From NCBI GenBank assembly GCA_019747165.1, contig JAIERC010000514.1, forward strand, positions 1 through 9,398: a stretch of 9,398 nt of DNA. Direction: 5' to 3'. The notes under the pieces were generated by a model. It ran no database searches, had not been told where the DNA came from, and worked only from the letters and a program-made list of their open reading frames with translations. Below, piece after piece: positions 4,744 to 9,398 of this stretch. The translations under genes were made by a program, and so were the position numbers. Position 1 is the first letter of the stretch, and every line of letters begins with the position of its first letter. This DNA comes from Sphingomonas sp. (lineage in GTDB: Bacteria; Pseudomonadota; Alphaproteobacteria; Sphingomonadales; Sphingomonadaceae).

Positions 4744-7700
4744 ATGGCGTCCGTAATCGAGAAAGCGTCGACCTTTCCGTCGCCCCCTGCGCTGCCTGTC
4801 GTCGGCCATCTCCACCATATCATCCGCCAGGGCCTGATCGGCTATTTGCTGCACGCTGGGCGCGATTTCCCGGAGGGCATTTTCAAGCTGAAATTCGGCA
4901 GCCGGGTCGGGCTGTTTGTCACCAACCCCGATCTTGTCGCCGAGCTGTGCGACGAAACCCGCTTCCGCAAGATGCCCGGGCCGGGCTTGCGCGTCGTGCG
5001 GCGTTTCGCCGGGGATGGCCTGTTCACTGCGTTCAGCGAGGAGGAGAATTGGGGCAAGGCGCATCGCATCCTGCTCCCCGCGTTCAGCCAGCGCGCGATG
5101 AAGGGCTATTTCGACATGATGCTCGAAGTAGCGGACCAGCTCGTCGCCAAATGGTCGCGGCTGTCGGGCAATGATGTGCTGGTGGCCGACGACATGACCC
5201 GCTTCACGCTCGATTCGATCGCGGTGGCGGGCTTCGGCCACCGGTTCAATAGCTTCGAGATGGAGGAGCTCGATCCCTTCCTGGAGGCGCTTGGTAGGGC
5301 GCTCGGCGAATCGCTCAACATGATCACCCGGCTGCCGATGCAGCAACGCTTCGCCAAAAAGGCCGAGCGCCAGTTCGAGGCCGATATCGCGTTGATGAAC
5401 GCGCTGGTCGATGGCATCATCGCCGAACGCCGCGCGCATCCCAATGAGGGGAAAGATCTCCTCAATCTGATGATCGCCGCCGCCGACCCGGAAACGGGGG
5501 AGCAGCTCGACGACGTCAATATCCGCTATCAGGTGCTGACCTTCCTGATCGCCGGGCACGAGACGACCAGCGGCATGCTGACCTTTGCGCTCTACCATCT
5601 GCTGCGCAATCCGCATGTGCTGGCGCAGGCCTATGCCGAGGTCGACCGCGTGCTGCCCGGCGATACAAGGCCCGACTACGCGCAGAACGCGCAGCTCGTG
5701 GTGATCGAGCGCATCCTCAAGGAAGCGCTGCGCCTCTGGCCCACCGCGCCCGCCTTCACGCTCGCGCCATTCGAGGACACGAGCATCGGGGACGGCAAAT
5801 GGAACCTGCGCAAGGATCGTCCGGTCAACGTCTTCTCGCCCGGCCTCCACCGCTTTCCCGGTGCCTGGGCCAATCCCGACGAGTTCGATATCGACCGCTG
5901 GCTGCCCGAGAATGAGGCAAAGCATCACCCGCACAGCTACAAGCCCTTCGGCAATGGCGAGCGCGCGTGCATCGGCCGGCAATTCGCGATGGTCGAGGCC
6001 AAGCTCGCGCTCGCGATGATCCTGCAGAAATTCGCGATCGGCGATCCGCATATGTACCAGCTACGGATCAAGGAAACGCTGTCGATCAAGCCCGACCAGT
6101 TCTTCATGCGCGTGCGCCTCCGCCAGCCGCATGAGCGTATGTCGGTCGCCCCCGCCACCAAGGTCCCCACCGAAGCCGCGCCCGCCGCCACCGTCTCGGG
6201 CAACGGCCAGCGCTTCACCGTGCTCTATGGCACCAGCCTCGGCACCGCGCGCGACATCGCCGAGGAGATTGCCGAGCGGGCGAGCGTCGATGGCTTCGAA
6301 ACCGCCGTCCGATCGATGGACGAGGCATTCATCGCGGGCCATTTGCCCGAGGACAAGGTGATCGTCATCGTCACCGCCACCTATAATGGCCGCGCCCCCG
6401 ACAGCGCGGTAGAGATTGAGCGGTTGATCGATTCAGGGCAAGTCGATGTGCTCGACTGGTCGGGCGCGAAGTTCGCGGTGCTCGGCATCGGCAACAGCCA
6501 GTGGCCCAATTACCAGCATTTCCCCAAGCGCGTGGACGATACAATCGCGGCGCTTGGCGCGACCCGCCTGATCCCACGCGGCGAGGCGGACGGGCAGGGC
6601 GATTTCGACGGCGCGGTCGCCAGCTTTGTGCGCGATCTGTGGAAGGCGTTGGGGAGTGAGGTTGCGCCCTCGGAACAACGCTCCACCCTGTCGCTGCAGC
6701 CTGTGGACGCCGCGGCAACCCGCGCGCAGGTGCTGCCAGAACACGCCCAGCGGCTGGAAATCATCGCCAACGACGAGATGGTCCACCCTGCCGACGGGCT
6801 GTGGGATTTCGCCATCGAGCCGCCGCGCCCCTCGACCCGCTTCATCCGGGTGCGCCTGCCCGAGGGGCAGCGTTACCACACTGGCGATCACATCGCGGTC
6901 TATGCGCATAACCGCCCCGAACTGGTTGATCGCGCGATTGCGGTGTTGGCGCTGGATGGCGCGACGCAGCTCAGGATTGACGCGCAAGGCGGGCGCTTCC
7001 GCCATTTGCCGCTCGGCCAGACCGTGACGGTGCGGCACCTGCTCAGCGATTTCATCGAGTTGTCGGATACGTTGCCGCGCCGTGCGTTGGCGGTCATCGC
7101 CGAACAGACGCGCTGCCCCAACACGAAGAAGGAACTGGCGCGTCTGGAGGGTGCCTTCGACGCAGAGATTGCCGCCAAACGGCTCACCCTGGTCGATCTG
7201 CTCGAGATGCACCCGGCCGCCGAGCTGTCGCTCGACAGCCTCGTCGAACTCTCCTCGGCGATTGCGCCGCGCTTCTATTCGATCGCTTCCTCGCCACTGG
7301 TCGACAGCCAAATCGCTGACCTGATCGTCGGGACGATGGAGGCACCGGCCTGGTCTGGCCTTGGCGAACATCGCGGTTTTGCGTCGAGCTATATGCAGCG
7401 GGTGATGCCGGGCGACGCGGTGTTCGGCTATGTCCGCCGCCCCAATCCGCCCTTCGCGCCGCCCGAGGACGCGAGCGTGCCGATGATCCTGATCGGCCCC
7501 GGCACCGGCTTTGCGCCATTGCGCGGCTTCATCGCCGAACGTGCGGCGCAAAAGGCAGGTGGGGCAGGGGTAGCGCAATCGCTGCTGTTCTTTGGCTGTC
7601 GCCACCCCGATCATGACTGGTATTGCCGGTCGGAGATGGAGGGCTGGGCAAAGGACGGCGTGATTAAGCCTTTCGTTGCCTTTTCCGCCGTCAGCGATTT

Positions 7701-7944
7701 CAAATGGCGCTTTGTGCAGGACGCGATGTGGGACGCCCGCGACGCGATTTGGTCAGCAACCGAATCGGGCGCGCAAATCTATCTTTGCGGCGATGGCAAA
7801 TTCATGGCCCCTGCGGTACGCGACGCCTTGATCCGCATTGCGGCTGACAAGCAGGGTGGCGATCATGCGAGCGGTTCCGATTGGCTGGAGGCAATGATCG
7901 AAGCCGGGCGCTTCCACCAGGATGTGTTCGGGTTCGGAAAGTAA
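4744..7944 (+). CDS. Self-sufficient cytochrome P450 / P450 reductase fusion, CYP102 (P450 BM3) type
   Basis: A 1066-residue soluble monooxygenase expected to hydroxylate fatty acids at subterminal carbons using its own reductase. Heme domain (1 to about 458): I-helix AGHETTSG (270-277), ExxR as EALR (327-330), and heme loop PFGNGERACIG with ligand Cys409. Phe94 matches BM3 Phe87. Arg54 matches the carboxylate anchor Arg47, but BM3 Tyr51 is Phe58. After a Pro/Ala-rich linker (about 459-490) comes the FMN domain, with LYGTSLGTA (494-502), TYNG (546-549) and FMN-stacking Trp587. The FAD/NAD(P) domain has RFYSIASS (843-850), IGPGTGFAP (917-925), FGCR (950-953) and YLCGDG (1013-1018). The 2'-phosphate pocket differs from BM3: Ala982 for Arg966, Trp988 for Lys972, Phe990 for Tyr974, and terminal Phe1062 for Trp1046. 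Length is close to BM3 (about 1049). A WS/DGAT gene follows. Confidence 0.97.
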   Translation: MASVIEKASTFPSPPALPVVGHLHHIIRQGLIGYLLHAGRDFPEGIFKLKFGSRVGLFVTNPDLVAELCDETRFRKMPGPGLRVVRRFAGDGLFTAFSEEENWGKAHRILLPAFSQRAMKGYFDMMLEVADQLVAKWSRLSGNDVLVADDMTRFTLDSIAVAGFGHRFNSFEMEELDPFLEALGRALGESLNMITRLPMQQRFAKKAERQFEADIALMNALVDGIIAERRAHPNEGKDLLNLMIAAADPETGEQLDDVNIRYQVLTFLIAGHETTSGMLTFALYHLLRNPHVLAQAYAEVDRVLPGDTRPDYAQNAQLVVIERILKEALRLWPTAPAFTLAPFEDTSIGDGKWNLRKDRPVNVFSPGLHRFPGAWANPDEFDIDRWLPENEAKHHPHSYKPFGNGERACIGRQFAMVEAKLALAMILQKFAIGDPHMYQLRIKETLSIKPDQFFMRVRLRQPHERMSVAPATKVPTEAAPAATVSGNGQRFTVLYGTSLGTARDIAEEIAERASVDGFETAVRSMDEAFIAGHLPEDKVIVIVTATYNGRAPDSAVEIERLIDSGQVDVLDWSGAKFAVLGIGNSQWPNYQHFPKRVDDTIAALGATRLIPRGEADGQGDFDGAVASFVRDLWKALGSEVAPSEQRSTLSLQPVDAAATRAQVLPEHAQRLEIIANDEMVHPADGLWDFAIEPPRPSTRFIRVRLPEGQRYHTGDHIAVYAHNRPELVDRAIAVLALDGATQLRIDAQGGRFRHLPLGQTVTVRHLLSDFIELSDTLPRRALAVIAEQTRCPNTKKELARLEGAFDAEIAAKRLTLVDLLEMHPAAELSLDSLVELSSAIAPRFYSIASSPLVDSQIADLIVGTMEAPAWSGLGEHRGFASSYMQRVMPGDAVFGYVRRPNPPFAPPEDASVPMILIGPGTGFAPLRGFIAERAAQKAGGAGVAQSLLFFGCRHPDHDWYCRSEMEGWAKDGVIKPFVAFSAVSDFKWRFVQDAMWDARDAIWSATESGAQIYLCGDGKFMAPAVRDALIRIAADKQGGDHASGSDWLEAMIEAGRFHQDVFGFGK

Positions 7945-7954
7945 AACAACAAAG

Positions 7955-7990
7955 CCCTCTCCCCGCCGGGGAGAGGGTTGGGAGAGGGGC
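7955..7990. repeat. CCCTCTCCCC-type hairpin repeat, left unit
   Basis: CCCTCTCCCC (7955-7964), loop GCC, GGGGAGAGGG (7968-7977): a perfect 10-bp stem beginning 10 bases after the P450 stop, followed by TTGGGAGAGGGGC. The unit is an imperfect inverted copy of 8017-8053. It could stabilise the P450 mRNA 3' end or reduce read-through, but lacks the T tract of an intrinsic terminator. Confidence 0.8.
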
Positions 7991-8016
7991 GGATCGAGGC
8001 GCAGCATTGCTTGGCT

Positions 8017-8053
8017 GCCCCTCACCCCAACCCTCTCCCCGCAGGGGAGAGGG
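8017..8053. repeat. CCCTCTCCCC-type hairpin repeat, right unit
   Basis: GCCCCTCACCCCAA followed by CCCTCTCCCC (8031-8040), loop GCA, GGGGAGAGGG (8044-8053). It faces the left unit at 7955-7990, so the two units can pair with each other across the 26-base spacer or fold separately. The end of its stem runs into GGGAG (8051-8055), the probable ribosome site of the next gene. Confidence 0.8.
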
Positions 8054-8062
8054 AGTTAGGAA

Positions 8063-9398
8063 ATGCTACAATTATCAGGTCAGGACGCGTCGTTCGTCTA
8101 TCTGGAGACGCCGCACACGCCGATGCATATTGGCTCGGTCGGCATCTATGATCCGTCGACCGCGCCGGGCGGGTTCGTGCGCTTCAAGGATATCCTGAAG
8201 TTCATCGCCAGCCGCCTTGGCAGCGCGCGCAGTTTCCGTCAGCGGCTCGTGCGGGTGCCGTTCGATCTCGATCATCCCTATTGGATCGAGGACCCGGAGT
8301 TCGACATTGAATTCCATGTCCGCCACATCGCTTTGCCCAAGCCCGGCGACTGGCGGCAGCTTTGCATCCAGGTTGCCCGCCTGCATTCGCGGCCGATGGA
8401 CCTTAATAAGCCGCTATGGGAGTTCACCATCGTTGAGGGGCTCGACAATGTGGAGGGGCTGCCGCCCGGTTGCTTCGCGCTGGTCTCCAAGGTTCATCAC
8501 GCCGCAATCGACGGTATGTCGGGGGTGGAGATGTCCGCCGCCGTCCATGATCTCGATGCGGCAATGCGCCCGCGTGAGGTTAAGGACGATTGGTCCCCGG
8601 AAAGCATGCCCAATGTCGCCGAATTGCTGATGCGCAGCTATTTCAATTCGCTGCGCCAGCCGATGCGCGTCGCGGAGACGATCGGGCGTTCGCTGCCCGG
8701 CATGGCCAAGCTGACGATGAGCGTGAGCAAGGGCGAGATCAGCATCGCCAACAGCAAGCTTGCGCCCAAGACGCGCTTTAATGGCAAGGTCGCCGCACAT
8801 CGCGTATTTGATGCCGCGCCGTTCCCGTTGAAAGACATCCGCGCGATCAAGGATGCGGTGCCCGGCGCGACCGTCAACGATGTAATTCTCGCCATCGTTG
8901 GTGGTGGTTTGCGCGGTTATCTGGATGCCAAGGGCGAGCTGCCCGCCGAATCGCTCACCGCGATGGCGCCGATTTCGGTGCGTGCCGAAGGCGAGAAGGC
9001 AGCGCTCGGCAATCTCGTCTCGGCGATGGTGGTGGGGCTGGGTACGCATATCGCCGATCCACTCGAACGCCTGGCGCATGTCCATGCAGAGGCCGCTAAT
9101 TCCAAGGCGATGACTGGGGCAGTTGGTGCACGGACACTCACCGATTACAGCCAGCTCATCCCGTCGGGCCTCGCAGGGCTGGCGGCGCGACTCTACACCC
9201 GGGTGGGGGCGGCCAACGCCCATGCACCGGTGTTCAATTGCGTCGTCACGAATGTGCCCGGCAGCCGGGTACCGCTATTCTTCTGCGGCGCGAAAATGGT
9301 GGCGATGTATGGCCTGGGCCCGGTGTTCGATTCGATGGGGCTGATCAACACGATCTATAGTTACACCGATACGATCGCGATTTCCTTCACCTGCGACC
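8063..9398 (+). CDS. Wax ester synthase / acyl-CoA:diacylglycerol acyltransferase (WS/DGAT) family; 3' end cut by window edge
   Basis: Esterifies an acyl-CoA to a long-chain alcohol (wax ester) or diacylglycerol (triacylglycerol), usually at the membrane-lipid droplet boundary. 445 residues are visible with no stop; family members are usually about 450-500, so the missing part is small. The start MLQLSGQDASFVYLETPHTP is typical. The PLWE motif is at 117-120. The catalytic HHxxxDG motif is KVHHAAIDGMSG, with His145, His146, Asp150 and Gly151. Next come VNDVILAIVGGGLRGYL (271-287), with the conserved Asn-Asp pair, and VVTNVPGS (394-401). The ATG at 8063 has GGGAG (8051-8055) 7 bases upstream, inside the arm of a hairpin repeat. 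It lies 118 bases after the P450, same strand, so an operon is possible. Acceptor preference (alcohol, diacylglycerol or other) cannot be read from the sequence. Confidence 0.92.
   Translation, partial: MLQLSGQDASFVYLETPHTPMHIGSVGIYDPSTAPGGFVRFKDILKFIASRLGSARSFRQRLVRVPFDLDHPYWIEDPEFDIEFHVRHIALPKPGDWRQLCIQVARLHSRPMDLNKPLWEFTIVEGLDNVEGLPPGCFALVSKVHHAAIDGMSGVEMSAAVHDLDAAMRPREVKDDWSPESMPNVAELLMRSYFNSLRQPMRVAETIGRSLPGMAKLTMSVSKGEISIANSKLAPKTRFNGKVAAHRVFDAAPFPLKDIRAIKDAVPGATVNDVILAIVGGGLRGYLDAKGELPAESLTAMAPISVRAEGEKAALGNLVSAMVVGLGTHIADPLERLAHVHAEAANSKAMTGAVGARTLTDYSQLIPSGLAGLAARLYTRVGAANAHAPVFNCVVTNVPGSRVPLFFCGAKMVAMYGLGPVFDSMGLINTIYSYTDTIAISFTCD

Noticed and set aside
4624..6051. 475-codon open frame on the minus strand across the P450 heme domain
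   Set aside because: Antisense shadow caused by high GC at third codon positions. Its composition is rich in His, Arg, Glu and Asp without domains, while the plus strand has every P450 motif.
6433..7614. 393-codon open frame on the minus strand across the reductase domain
   Set aside because: Same antisense shadow effect; the plus-strand FMN/FAD domains account for the sequence.
7955..8053. Intrinsic terminators at the CCCTCTCCCC hairpins
   Set aside because: Stems are strong but no run of T follows either one, so I list them only as repeats.
8414..9223. 269-codon open frame on the minus strand within the acyltransferase
   Set aside because: Opposite strand of a gene with intact HHxxxDG, PLW and ND motifs; the translation shows no recognisable domain.

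Overview
The window looks like chromosomal DNA from a high-GC alphaproteobacterium, most likely a sphingomonad. The grounds are codon use, protein resemblance recalled from memory, and dispersed GC-rich intergenic palindromes of the CCCTCTCCCC and ACCCCGGATC types. No taxonomic search was run. There are seven protein genes: six confident ones (two cut by the window edges) and one likely small membrane protein. There is no RNA gene, CRISPR array or transposase.

Left block (1-2726, minus strand): a tight three-gene operon read as glutaryl-CoA dehydrogenase (gcdH), a GNAT acetyltransferase, then a class III (CaiB/BaiF) CoA-transferase that runs off the left edge. The junctions are TGATG and ATGA overlaps, so translation is probably coupled. 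The two enzymes fit glutarate activation to glutaryl-CoA followed by oxidative decarboxylation to crotonyl-CoA, a late step of lysine/tryptophan-type catabolism. A CitE/HpcH-HpaI-type lyase gene (2808-3683) diverges from gcdH across an 81-bp spacer.

Middle (3684-4743): about 1 kb without a large gene. It holds two copies of a GC-rich dispersed inverted repeat, a roughly 230-bp mosaic of perfect hairpins including a computed three-way junction, and a 49-codon frame for a single-span membrane peptide (4478-4627).

Right block (4744-9398, plus strand): a 1066-residue self-sufficient cytochrome P450 of the CYP102 (P450 BM3) type with fused FMN/FAD reductase. After a 118-bp spacer made of two facing hairpins comes a WS/DGAT-type acyltransferase cut by the right edge. 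Together they suggest fatty-acid hydroxylation next to wax-ester or triacylglycerol synthesis.

The most interesting signals are the remodelled NADP(H) pocket of the P450 reductase (Arg, Lys, Tyr and C-terminal Trp positions all changed relative to BM3), the P450/WS-DGAT pairing, the GNAT inserted between two glutarate enzymes, and the nested-hairpin element. I see no clearly new multi-gene system.
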